From JBDREC01 sp043820105 [NCBI: Pseudomonadota bacterium] (GTDB lineage Bacteria > Bdellovibrionota_F > JAHFAK01): a stretch of DNA of 7,124 bases. The position numbers and the translations under genes are program-made. The notes beneath the pieces were generated by a model, which saw only the letters and a list, made by a program, of their open reading frames with translations, was not told the origin of the DNA and made no database searches. The first letter of the stretch is position 1. The number at the start of each line of letters is the position of its first letter. Positions 1-5,237 of this stretch are shown here, piece by piece. The DNA lies in assembly GCA_043820105.1 (NCBI GenBank), contig JBDREC010000058.1, positions 1 through 7,124 on the forward strand, read 5' to 3'.

Positions 1-140
1 AAGCCTTACTACCTCACAAAATAAAATCACCTCTTTAGTAATCAAAATATATTTAGCAAAGTCTTTTAAAATCAAAACAGAGCACCGCAATATGGTTTCA
101 TGAAAATACGGCTTGCAAGATGGGTTTGCTAGCCGCTTAC

Positions 141-152
141 AATCCATGGATT
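141..152. repeat. 12-bp perfect palindrome
   Basis: AATCCATGGATT reads the same on both strands. It lies about 75 nt upstream of the SEFIR start codon, just upstream of the weak promoter candidate, so it could be an operator half-site pair. A chance origin cannot be excluded. Confidence 0.3.
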
Positions 153-173
153 CAATTTAGGATTTTCTTGTTA

Positions 174-202
174 TTACAAAAATTCTATGCTTATTATATT
201 GT
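174..202 (+). promoter_or_regulatory. Weak promoter candidate for the SEFIR gene
   Basis: TTACAA (174-179) and TATTGT (197-202) are separated by 17 nt and match the sigma-A consensus only partly (3/6 and 4/6). An overlapping TATATT at 195-200 is a better -10 box but is then badly spaced. The position fits a short leader before the GTG at 228. Confidence 0.25.
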
Positions 203-227
203 AAATAGATAAATAGGAGTACAAGCG

Positions 228-1472
228 GTGAAAGAAAGACAAAGTCCCGATGTATTCATGAGTTATAGTCATGATTCAGAAGAACATAAGGCAAGAGTTC
301 TAGCTTTAGCTAATCGTTTAAGAGAGGAAGGTATAATTTGTGAAATAGATCAATACATAAATACACCGCTAGAAGAGTGGCCGCAATGGATGATAAAACG
401 TATAACAAAATCTAAATATGTACTTGTTATTTGTACAGAAACTTATTGTCGAAGAGTTAATGGTGAAGAAGAACATGGTGTAGGAAAAGGTGCTAAATGG
501 GAAGGATCAATTATTACAAAAGAAATTTATAATTCTGAAGGTAATATCAAATTCATACCTATTATATTTGAAAAAAATGATTGTGAGTATATACCAATTA
601 TTCTTAAAGGAGCAACACATTATAATATATCGGACGAGAATCAATATGATGATTTATATAGATATTTAACAGATCAAAAAAAAATAATTAAACCACCAAT
701 TGGAAAATTACGAACTCTCAAAGTAAAACCAACTCAATTAGAATATAAAGATCTAAAAAACCGTTTATTAGCGTTAGGGAAAGATGTAATTGCTGATGGT
801 AATAAAATAGGAGGTACAGGAAATGAATGGAATATAGAAATTAAGAAATTTTATAAAGGTTCAATAGCGGATATTGGAAGGTTTAGTGAGAATATTAATG
901 AAATTTCAAAACATAATTGCTATATAATACTTAACTCAGAGGGGGCTGGAAGACTTCTAAAATCTCCAATTCAATGGTACGAAAAAAATGACAAATATTA
1001 TATAAATATATCTGTTGAAAAGGAATTCCAAAGGCAAAATGTAATTAGTATTGGGGTAGATCTAGATATTACTAATATCTTAAAAATGATAAATGGACTA
1101 GATAGGATTCCACAAATGTTGCAAATGTCTCTTGGGGTTAAGCGTGGTGAGGCATTGTTTTCTGAAGATCGTGGATCTGATATATCTGATTATTTCGCAC
1201 GGTGGGGAATGAGTAAAATGTTTGAGGCATTAATAAAATTAGAAATAAGCAGATTAGCTTCAATACCATATGAAGACAATGTATCGAAAAAACAATATAC
1301 TCCCTTAAGATGTGTAAATAGAGTTATTGATGTAAAACTAATTTCTGATGAACCCATTGATAATAAAATAATTGCTGAAATTGAGCTTGAGCTTAATGGC
1401 CATGGTAACTGGAAAAAAGAAATAGAATTATTTATTCATAATGAGGCTATATCAGGTTTCAATAAAAATTAG
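228..1472 (+). CDS. SEFIR-domain protein, probable antiphage effector
   Basis: The first ~150 of 414 residues form a SEFIR domain of the TIR-like superfamily. Strand A is DVFMSYSHD (8-16), followed by a helix ending in LREEGIICEID (31-41), the motif WPQWMIKRI (51-59), YVLVICTETY (64-73) and the SEFIR-typical WEGSIITKEIY (91-101). E92 or E99 is a candidate for the TIR-like catalytic glutamate. Bacterial SEFIR proteins are known single-gene antiphage systems thought to deplete NAD+ and arrest infected cells; that activity here is inferred. Residues ~160-414 are unrecognised. They should hold the sensor or oligomerisation part, and residues ~280-405 faintly recall the Gp25/IraD pattern. The GTG start is chosen because AGGAG (215-219) lies 8 nt upstream. 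The gene stands alone, is strongly AT-rich, and converges on the ArdC gene. Confidence 0.85.
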   Translation: MKERQSPDVFMSYSHDSEEHKARVLALANRLREEGIICEIDQYINTPLEEWPQWMIKRITKSKYVLVICTETYCRRVNGEEEHGVGKGAKWEGSIITKEIYNSEGNIKFIPIIFEKNDCEYIPIILKGATHYNISDENQYDDLYRYLTDQKKIIKPPIGKLRTLKVKPTQLEYKDLKNRLLALGKDVIADGNKIGGTGNEWNIEIKKFYKGSIADIGRFSENINEISKHNCYIILNSEGAGRLLKSPIQWYEKNDKYYINISVEKEFQRQNVISIGVDLDITNILKMINGLDRIPQMLQMSLGVKRGEALFSEDRGSDISDYFARWGMSKMFEALIKLEISRLASIPYEDNVSKKQYTPLRCVNRVIDVKLISDEPIDNKIIAEIELELNGHGNWKKEIELFIHNEAISGFNKN

Positions 1473-1489
1473 TTGAATAAGCTAAAGAT

Positions 1490-1500
1490 CCTGTCACAGG
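1490..1500. terminator. Weak hairpin between convergent genes
   Basis: CCTGTCACAGG folds as a 4-bp stem with a 3-nt loop (an 11-nt odd palindrome). It lies 18 nt after the SEFIR stop codon and 33 nt from the ArdC stop codon, and is followed by short T-rich stretches on both strands. The stem is short, so a bidirectional terminator role is only a guess. Confidence 0.25.
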
Positions 1501-1533
1501 TTTCGTTGATTCAAATAATCATATTCATCGTAT

Positions 1534-2322
1534 TTATTTTTTCCCCTCACACTTTAATATCAACTCCAATACCTTCTCGGTTTCATTTAATACTCTAATA
1601 CATCCTGTATAAGGTGACATTTCAAGCTTTTCTGCATATTCCTCAATATATCTATAACTATTTCCAAGAGTATCTTGTGATTTCTTTCCGACGATTCTTG
1701 TGAGTGTGGCAGCTGATAGTTCCGCTACTATCTCCTGCAATGGATCCTGGCCATTCTTTAAATTACCTTTTAATATTGAATGAGCCGAATGAGCAAGTTC
1801 ATGAAAGAATGTTTTCTCTTCGGAAGTAGCCAGGCCTATTTCCTTACGATCTTGTGAATAATATCCATAATACTTGTAGTTACCTGGTACTGCTTTGACA
1901 TTTATGTTCCACTTTTTAGCTATGTCCATTAAGGGCAATTCAGGAAGCTCTATCTGCATATAATCAAGCTCCTTGCCCTCAGTCTGTTCATAGGCAAACA
2001 CAGGTCTAGTTACAAAGCCGCAAAGAATATCTTTCTCTTCATTTGTATCTTTATCTTTTGTCTTTTTAATATATGGAACTAATATGAATATATGAGATTT
2101 CTCTCCTTTAATTACATGTCGTTCAACTTCCTGCCATTGTTTGAATCCTCGACTGTCACATGTGCCGCCTATAAATTGGATTGTTCTATTGAGTAATGAC
2201 CACTTGGAACTTGGGATATTTTCAGGAATTGGGAATATTGAATAGGAGACTATCTCTGGGATGCTCCCTGATTTGAAGCATTCTAAGATGCTATTTAGAG
2301 TTTCTTTTACTTTGTTGTTCAT
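1534..2322 (-). CDS. ArdC-like antirestriction protein (ssDNA-binding domain plus zinc metallopeptidase)
   Basis: This 262-aa protein has an ArdC-type N-terminal ssDNA-binding domain (about 1-110), recognisable from SRGFKQWQEVERHVIKGEKS (57-76) followed by hydrophobic IFILVPYI (78-85). Its C-terminal half is a zincin-like metallopeptidase with FFHELAHSAH (172-181). H174, E175 and H178 would bind and activate zinc, and E201 in EIVAELSA is a likely third ligand. ArdC proteins travel on plasmids and integrative elements, coat or protect entering single-stranded DNA and counter restriction. Proteolysis of a host target has been proposed for the domain but is not shown here. The ATG is preceded by GGGAGG and lies inside the end of the upstream small gene (32-nt overlap), which implies translational coupling. 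It is the last gene of the - strand run. Confidence 0.85.
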   Translation of the reverse strand: MNNKVKETLNSILECFKSGSIPEIVSYSIFPIPENIPSSKWSLLNRTIQFIGGTCDSRGFKQWQEVERHVIKGEKSHIFILVPYIKKTKDKDTNEEKDILCGFVTRPVFAYEQTEGKELDYMQIELPELPLMDIAKKWNINVKAVPGNYKYYGYYSQDRKEIGLATSEEKTFFHELAHSAHSILKGNLKNGQDPLQEIVAELSAATLTRIVGKKSQDTLGNSYRYIEEYAEKLEMSPYTGCIRVLNETEKVLELILKCEGKK

Positions 2323-2452
2323 TGTATACCTCCCTTTTAATTAATTCATTTTTAATGATTTCGTTCACAAGCTTTGTCATGGGCCTGCCTTCTTTTTTGG
2401 CTAAGTGATAAAGTATTTTTATAAATTTATCTTTGATCTTTGGTGAATACAT
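2291..2452 (-). CDS. Small ribbon-helix-helix-like protein, 53 aa
   Basis: This short gene has an excellent ribosome binding site (AAGGAGG, then 7 nt to ATG) and encodes 53 residues. Residues 4-20 (PKIKDKFIKILYHLAKK) followed by EGRPMTKLVNEIIKNEL (21-37) fit the short strand, helix and helix pattern of CopG/Arc-type ribbon-helix-helix DNA-binding proteins. The tail is polar and lysine-rich. Its last 32 nt overlap the ArdC gene in another frame, so the two are probably translated together. It could repress this operon or act as a relaxosome accessory factor; both roles are inference. It starts just 29 nt after a terminator-like hairpin. Confidence 0.7.
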   Translation of the reverse strand: MYSPKIKDKFIKILYHLAKKEGRPMTKLVNEIIKNELIKREVYNEQQSKRNSK

Positions 2453-2481
2453 AATTTTTCCTCCTTAACTTAATTAATAAA

Positions 2482-2512
2482 AAAGCCACCAGGAAGGGAT
2501 CCCAGTGGCTTT
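2482..2512 (-). terminator. Intrinsic terminator-like hairpin before the RHH gene
   Basis: On the - strand AAAGCCAC pairs with GTGGCTTT (8 bp). The stem continues for about five more pairs including two G-U, closing on a TCCCT loop, and is followed by a T run and ATTAATTAAG. It lies downstream of the nuclease gene and ends 29 nt before the next ATG. That leaves no room for a separate promoter, so the downstream pair must depend on read-through. Confidence 0.75.
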
Positions 2513-2609
2513 ATTGAATGGTTTTTAAATGAAACTTAGAGAAATTGGTTGTCTTCGCTGCACTTTCTGCTTCTACTGAAGTTTCTGAGCAACTTTTAAG
2601 GTGTGTACG
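2511..2609 (-). other. Open in-frame extension after the nuclease stop codon
   Basis: After the TAG of the nuclease gene the same frame stays open for 32 codons and ends in TAA exactly at the edge of the terminator stem. The conceptual tail is polar and Ser/Thr/Glu/Ala-rich, including SCSETSVEAESAAKTTNF. It may be a former C-terminal tail cut off by an amber mutation, a read-through product, or chance: 32 open codons are not rare. The annotated nuclease already ends naturally after its cysteine motif. Confidence 0.3.
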
Positions 2610-3455
2610 CTAGGTGATTTCATTGCAAATTTTATTATACTCACATCCTTTGCACATCCAAGATTGATTTTCATAGAAAATGCAGTTTCTAATTGCTCGG
2701 AGAATTTGATTGAGATTATTTACAAATCGTTTATCATCTTCCTTAGTTCTAGTTGTTATTTGTGAATTTAGAGTAGGAGATTTAGTTTTGGTGAGAATAT
2801 TATATTGAATCTTTATTCTGTCCTGATCTTTGAACTCCTGCAAGCTTCTTGCTGCATAAGTGTAGACGGATGAATCAAGCATGATATCAGCTTGTCCTTC
2901 ACCCCATCTTCTAGCTGCTGTTTTAAACTCATGGATTACATATTTACCATTTTGATCTTCTTCAATAAAATCAAATGAGCCAATCATATTTACCTTTTGA
3001 GCATCTCCTTTAGGATCAAGGAGGATGATTTTAATACAGAATGGCAGTTCAACCGCTACAATCTTACTAAACTTAAACTCATTATAAAACACTTCAAGCA
3101 TCTTGCAGCCAGTTTCATAAAGAGATTCTTTGGTATTGCTGTTTGTAAATCTAATTGGTTTTAAACACTGATTATCCCACTGTATCTTGAATTCCTGTAA
3201 TAACTCATCTAAGGACTTCTTAATTTCAGTATCCTTTATATGTGATAGATATGAGGCTATAATTCCATGAATTGAAACTCCAAAAAGCAATGCACATGAA
3301 ATGAATTCTGATGCTATCTTATCAATATATCGAAATTTGTACTTTTTAGAGCACGATAAATAGCAATTAAGCTGACTTTTGGATAAGTGAGGCTTTTTAC
3401 GTAGATCCTGTAATGTTATATAGTTTTTAACTAATGAACTATTATTATTGTTCAT
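2610..3455 (-). CDS. RecB/Cas4-like PD-(D/E)XK nuclease with Fe-S type cysteines
   Basis: The 281-aa protein begins with a RecB-family opening, SKSQLNCYLSCSKKYKFRYI (25-44), with candidate cysteine ligands C31 and C35. It continues with the motif I histidine in LFGVSIHG (H63), GSFDFIEE (D162) and YVIHEFKTA (E176 and K178, the E-x-K of the active site), then an SSVYTY element in the place of the usual QxxxY. It ends with WMCKGCEYNKIC (C268, C271, C277). One N-terminal plus three C-terminal cysteines is the 4Fe-4S staple of AddB and Cas4-type nucleases. It probably resects DNA ends for the annealing protein encoded just upstream, the exonuclease and annealer pairing common in phages and mobile elements. 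The start has AGGAGA upstream. Confidence 0.8.
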   Translation of the reverse strand: MNNNNSSLVKNYITLQDLRKKPHLSKSQLNCYLSCSKKYKFRYIDKIASEFISCALLFGVSIHGIIASYLSHIKDTEIKKSLDELLQEFKIQWDNQCLKPIRFTNSNTKESLYETGCKMLEVFYNEFKFSKIVAVELPFCIKIILLDPKGDAQKVNMIGSFDFIEEDQNGKYVIHEFKTAARRWGEGQADIMLDSSVYTYAARSLQEFKDQDRIKIQYNILTKTKSPTLNSQITTRTKEDDKRFVNNLNQILRAIRNCIFYENQSWMCKGCEYNKICNEIT

Positions 3456-3494
3456 GGTGTATCTCCTGCTTTAAATGATTAAATAAAAACAAAG

Positions 3495-3530
3495 AAAGCC
3501 TGACACTCATACAGAATAGCATCAGGCTTT
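3495..3530 (-). terminator. Intrinsic terminator-like hairpin between annealer and nuclease genes
   Basis: On the - strand AAAGCCTGA pairs perfectly with TCAGGCTTT (9 bp) around an 18-nt loop, followed by the T-rich CTTTGTTTTTATTT. It begins 18 nt after the annealer stop codon and ends 39 nt before the nuclease ATG. The geometry suits a terminator or a 3'-end stabiliser that allows partial read-through. Confidence 0.7.
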
Positions 3531-3548
3531 ATGGATTGAGTTAGAGAA

Positions 3549-4265
3549 CTAGCAGGCTAGTACTTCTGAGATAAGAGTTGATGCCTCATCTTTAGAGAGA
3601 GAATCAACGCACTTATGAAAGGTTTCTGAGGCTTTTGACTTAAGGTCTATGTTCTTTTGCTGAGCAATATCTACTAGAAAGTTCAATTGCTTTTGTGTCA
3701 TCTTTGAAAATTCCTCTTCACAAGATCCTTTATTATTCTCTGAATTATTGTTCCAACCATTTCTATCTTCTCCGTTTCCACCGTCTTTCTTCTCATCCTG
3801 TTGAAGTGAACTCCTTAATTGATTGTCAGAATAGACTTTAGGATCAGATTTGGCTTTGCTCTCACCTTTGTAGAGATAAAGACCAATTCCAAGTAGAGTC
3901 GCAGTTTTCTTAAGAGCATCTGAAGACGCTGCTTTGAACGCATCTCCATAGTTAGTGGGTTTGTCCTTATCATTCCCATTTGATAATTTCCACGACCCGA
4001 ACTGTTCTTTGGTTACGCCCTTGGCTGAGAGTCTTCCTAATACAATCAATTCATCTCTAATGATCTCATGCTTGATGACTTCGAAAGACCAATTGGCATT
4101 GAAAGCATTGTTAAGTCTTTCAATAATAGCCCAGGCTTCAATATAGTTTAGAGTATCTCCATTGAAACCTTTCCGATTCTTAATGACAGATTCAGGAAAC
4201 TCCTCTTCACAGATTGCCCTGTTAAGAGTTAAGTCTTGGATTAGATTTTGGTGATTTGTTAACAT
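3549..4265 (-). CDS. Rad52-family single-strand annealing protein
   Basis: This is a phage-type Rad52/Rad22 recombinase of 238 aa. The core (about 15-135) includes YIEAWAIIERLNNAFNANWS (41-60) and the hallmark GDAFKAASSDALKKTATLLG (107-126) leading into IGLYLY. Residues 135-185 are a low-complexity Asn/Lys/Asp/Gly linker. Residues 189-235 (MTQKQLNFLVDIAQQKN, then LSKDEASTLISEVL) form a C-terminal helical module seen on phage recombination proteins. It should coat single-stranded ends and anneal complementary strands, working with the PD-(D/E)XK nuclease encoded next. The start is set at 4265, not the in-frame ATG at 4277, because the latter overlaps the ribosome binding site GGAGGG. The same ATGGAGG arrangement precedes the membrane peptide gene. 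Confidence 0.85.
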   Translation of the reverse strand: MLTNHQNLIQDLTLNRAICEEEFPESVIKNRKGFNGDTLNYIEAWAIIERLNNAFNANWSFEVIKHEIIRDELIVLGRLSAKGVTKEQFGSWKLSNGNDKDKPTNYGDAFKAASSDALKKTATLLGIGLYLYKGESKAKSDPKVYSDNQLRSSLQQDEKKDGGNGEDRNGWNNNSENNKGSCEEEFSKMTQKQLNFLVDIAQQKNIDLKSKASETFHKCVDSLSKDEASTLISEVLAC

Positions 4266-4270
4266 AACAC

Positions 4271-4295
4271 CCTCCATATAAAATTAAATTAATAA
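4271..4295 (-). repeat. Leader box copy 1 (upstream of annealer gene)
   Basis: On the - strand it reads TTATTAATTTAATTTTATAT and continues into GGAGG. It is nearly identical to the leader of the membrane peptide gene at 5160-5182 (one substitution and a 2-nt difference). Looser TTATTAA-type boxes precede several other genes of the run. Confidence 0.5.
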
Positions 4296-4342
4296 TAAAT
4301 GACTAAAATATGTCTGAGGCTATGCTCAGATTTGCTTGAAAA

Positions 4343-4356
4343 CAGCCTCGTGGCTG
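4343..4356 (-). terminator. Small hairpin followed by TTTT
   Basis: CAGCC-ACGA-GGCTG on the - strand is followed by TTTTC. The 5-bp GC-rich stem with a 4-nt loop is a weak terminator or attenuator candidate between the 60-aa gene and the annealer gene. Confidence 0.35.
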
Positions 4357-4454
4357 CACTTTTTGAACCCTAGGAATAGAGTTTTAGGCTGGGTAATAGT
4401 AAGGTATACCCCTTTCACTGTTGAGATAGGTTTTCTTTAGCTACATGCACATTT

Positions 4455-4637
4455 CTAACATTGACCAATAACATAGTGATCTAGCTTCTCCTGATTATCC
4501 TTAACAATGGAAATAGACTCTTCGAGCATCTTAAGCTGCTTTTGAGCTACTTCATTCTCTGGATCATCTTTGAGAATTTGGTTCAGCTGTATAGCTGCTA
4601 TGAATTGATGAATTAATAATGATACTGTATCTTCCAT
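4455..4637 (-). CDS. Small helical protein of unknown function, 60 aa
   Basis: I do not recognise this protein. It is preceded by a good ribosome binding site (AAGGAGG, 7 nt before ATG). The sequence is almost entirely helix-forming: an N-terminal hydrophobic helix (SLLIHQFIAAIQLNQIL, residues 6-22), an acidic turn (DDPENE, 24-29), and a second amphipathic helix (VAQKQLKMLEESISIVKDNQ, 30-49), ending in the short tail VIGQC. It has no signal peptide or membrane segment. The fold could be a helical hairpin that dimerises. It sits directly upstream of the annealer gene and 33 nt after a terminator-like hairpin, so a helper role in recombination is possible but unsupported. Confidence 0.65.
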   Translation of the reverse strand: MEDTVSLLIHQFIAAIQLNQILKDDPENEVAQKQLKMLEESISIVKDNQEKLDHYVIGQC

Positions 4638-4670
4638 GATAAATCCTCCTTGATATTTGGTTAATAAAAA

Positions 4671-4700
4671 AGCCCAGGGGGCATCGCTGCCAACTGAGCT
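4671..4700 (-). terminator. Intrinsic terminator-like hairpin with tRNA D-arm-like sequence
   Basis: On the - strand AGCTCAG pairs with CTGGGCT (one G-U), then after a 2x2 internal loop GGCA-GCGA-TGCC forms the tip. TTTTTTATTAA follows. It begins 36 nt after the stop of the 52-aa gene and ends 33 nt before the ATG of the 60-aa gene. The 5' arm with flank, GTAGCTCAGTTGGCAGCG, resembles a tRNA D-arm. Confidence 0.75.
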
Positions 4701-4736
4701 ACTTAGAAATGTAATGACATTTAATAGTAGAAATAC

Positions 4737-4895
4737 TTACGCAGCCAGAGTCTTATCCGACCTCTCCTTCATTGCCTTATCAAACACAAGTTTTGAAAAT
4801 TTAACAAAAGTCTCTTCAATCTTTGGATCAAGATTGAACCTTTGAAATAGGCTTCTAACTGGAACCAAAAACCGTAGAATTGTTGTATAATACAT
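4737..4895 (-). CDS. Small basic protein of unknown function, 52 aa
   Basis: This short frame has a textbook ribosome binding site (AAAGGAGG, 5 nt before ATG) and fits the spacing of the run. The product begins with a hydrophobic/aromatic segment (MYYTTILRFLVPVRSLFQRF, 1-20), followed by a charged helix-prone part (DPKIEETFVKFSKLVFDKAM, 23-42) and a basic Lys/Arg end finishing LAA. The N-terminus could be an amphipathic membrane-contacting helix; there is no clear transmembrane span. I recognise no family. It lies between the membrane peptide and the 60-aa protein genes. A 7-bp hairpin ends only a few nucleotides before its ribosome binding site. Confidence 0.6.
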   Translation of the reverse strand: MYYTTILRFLVPVRSLFQRFNLDPKIEETFVKFSKLVFDKAMKERSDKTLAA

Positions 4896-4908
4896 AAAGT
4901 CCTCCTTT

Positions 4909-4929
4909 ATAGCCTTTCGCTCAGGCTAT
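4909..4929 (-). promoter_or_regulatory. Hairpin abutting the ribosome binding site of the 52-aa gene
   Basis: ATAGCCT pairs with AGGCTAT (7 bp, 7-nt loop GAGCGAA on the - strand), and AAAGGAGG follows at once. No T run follows, so it is not a terminator. It could influence ribosome loading or protect the processed 5' end of the mRNA. Confidence 0.45.
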
Positions 4930-4968
4930 TTAATGATTAATAAATTGTAAGGATTGGTTAAACAGGAT

Positions 4969-5154
4969 TTAATCTTGCATAGGATTTATACCGAAAAGCT
5001 TCTTAGAAAACCACATGGATGTTAAAAGATATCCATGAGTGATAGACTTCCTAAGTGGTGGGAACAACGCATATATAATAAATACGGTTGTTGTAAGTAG
5101 AATGGCTAAAAGATAAATTGGGAACAAGAGAATTGCTAATGCTAAAGCCTTCAT
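4969..5154 (-). CDS. Small single-pass membrane peptide, 61 aa
   Basis: The product opens MKALALAILLFPIYLLAILL and remains hydrophobic to about residue 30, which makes one long membrane segment with a proline in the middle. A basic, aromatic tail (PPLRKSITHG, then MWFSKKLFGIN) probably sits on the cytoplasmic face. There is no cleavage site of a classic signal peptide. I recognise no family; small membrane peptides are common first genes of phage and mobile-element early operons, and toxicity or superinfection roles are only possible. The start at 5154 is preferred over the ATG at 5166 because the latter is part of the ribosome binding site (ATGGAGGTTTTTATG). It is the first gene of the - strand run. 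Confidence 0.6.
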   Translation of the reverse strand: MKALALAILLFPIYLLAILLTTTVFIIYALFPPLRKSITHGYLLTSMWFSKKLFGINPMQD

Positions 5155-5159
5155 AAAAA

Positions 5160-5182
5160 CCTCCATAAAATTAAGTTAATAA
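5160..5182 (-). repeat. Leader box copy 2 (upstream of membrane peptide gene)
   Basis: On the - strand it reads TTATTAACTTAATTTTAT and then GGAGG, nearly the same as the box before the annealer gene (4271-4295). The overlapping TATTAT could also be a -10 element, since this is the head of the run, but no good -35 box is seen 17 nt upstream. Confidence 0.5.
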
Positions 5183-5225
5183 TATAGAAAAGGGGGTGGG
5201 CTCGGAAAGATTAGGATCCCTATTG

Positions 5226-5237
5226 GAAATTAATTTC
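5226..5237. repeat. 12-bp perfect palindrome in divergent region
   Basis: GAAATTAATTTC is self-complementary. Its site between divergent genes would suit an operator, for instance for the small ribbon-helix-helix protein of the same run, but AT-rich palindromes also arise by chance. Confidence 0.3.

Larger units (their letters stand above)
1..227. other. Gene-free AT-rich leader upstream of the SEFIR gene
   Basis: I see no convincing coding frame here. The stretch contains a perfect 12-bp palindrome (AATCCATGGATT at 141-152) and shorter ones (TTTCATGAAA and CTTGCAAG), then an AT-rich part that leads into the ribosome binding site of the SEFIR gene. It could be promoter and operator DNA or the decayed edge of a previous gene. 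Nothing identifies an attachment site. Confidence 0.4.
4266..4454 (-). promoter_or_regulatory. Long structured leader of the annealer gene
   Basis: These 189 nt, one of the two widest gaps in the run, hold two small hairpins. TCTGAG/CTCAGA (4313-4330) has a 6-nt loop, and CAGCC/GGCTG (4343-4356) has a 4-nt loop followed by TTTT on the - strand. There is also the palindrome GGTATACC (4403-4410) and the AT-rich box 4281-4295. A 30-codon GTG frame (4418-4326) crosses both hairpins but has no ribosome binding site. The gap is large enough for a promoter or an attenuation-type control of the annealer, but I recognise no known riboswitch or leader. Confidence 0.4.

Noticed and set aside
3955-4146. 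63-codon + strand open frame
   Set aside because: It lies entirely antisense within the conserved Rad52 core and has no ribosome binding site; it is a by-product of the real gene.
4335-4375. Possible tRNA signalled by GGGTTCAA on the - strand
   Set aside because: The flanking arms do not pair into a T-stem and there is no acceptor or anticodon stem.
4326-4418. 30-codon GTG frame on the - strand
   Set aside because: No ribosome binding site precedes the GTG and the frame crosses two hairpins; it is kept only as a note under the leader.
4685-4702. tRNA gene suggested by the D-arm-like sequence
   Set aside because: Only the D-arm-like part exists; the sequence continues into a terminator with a T run.
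4657-4845. 62-codon + strand open frame
   Set aside because: It runs through a terminator hairpin and antisense to the 52-aa gene, which has a much better ribosome binding site.
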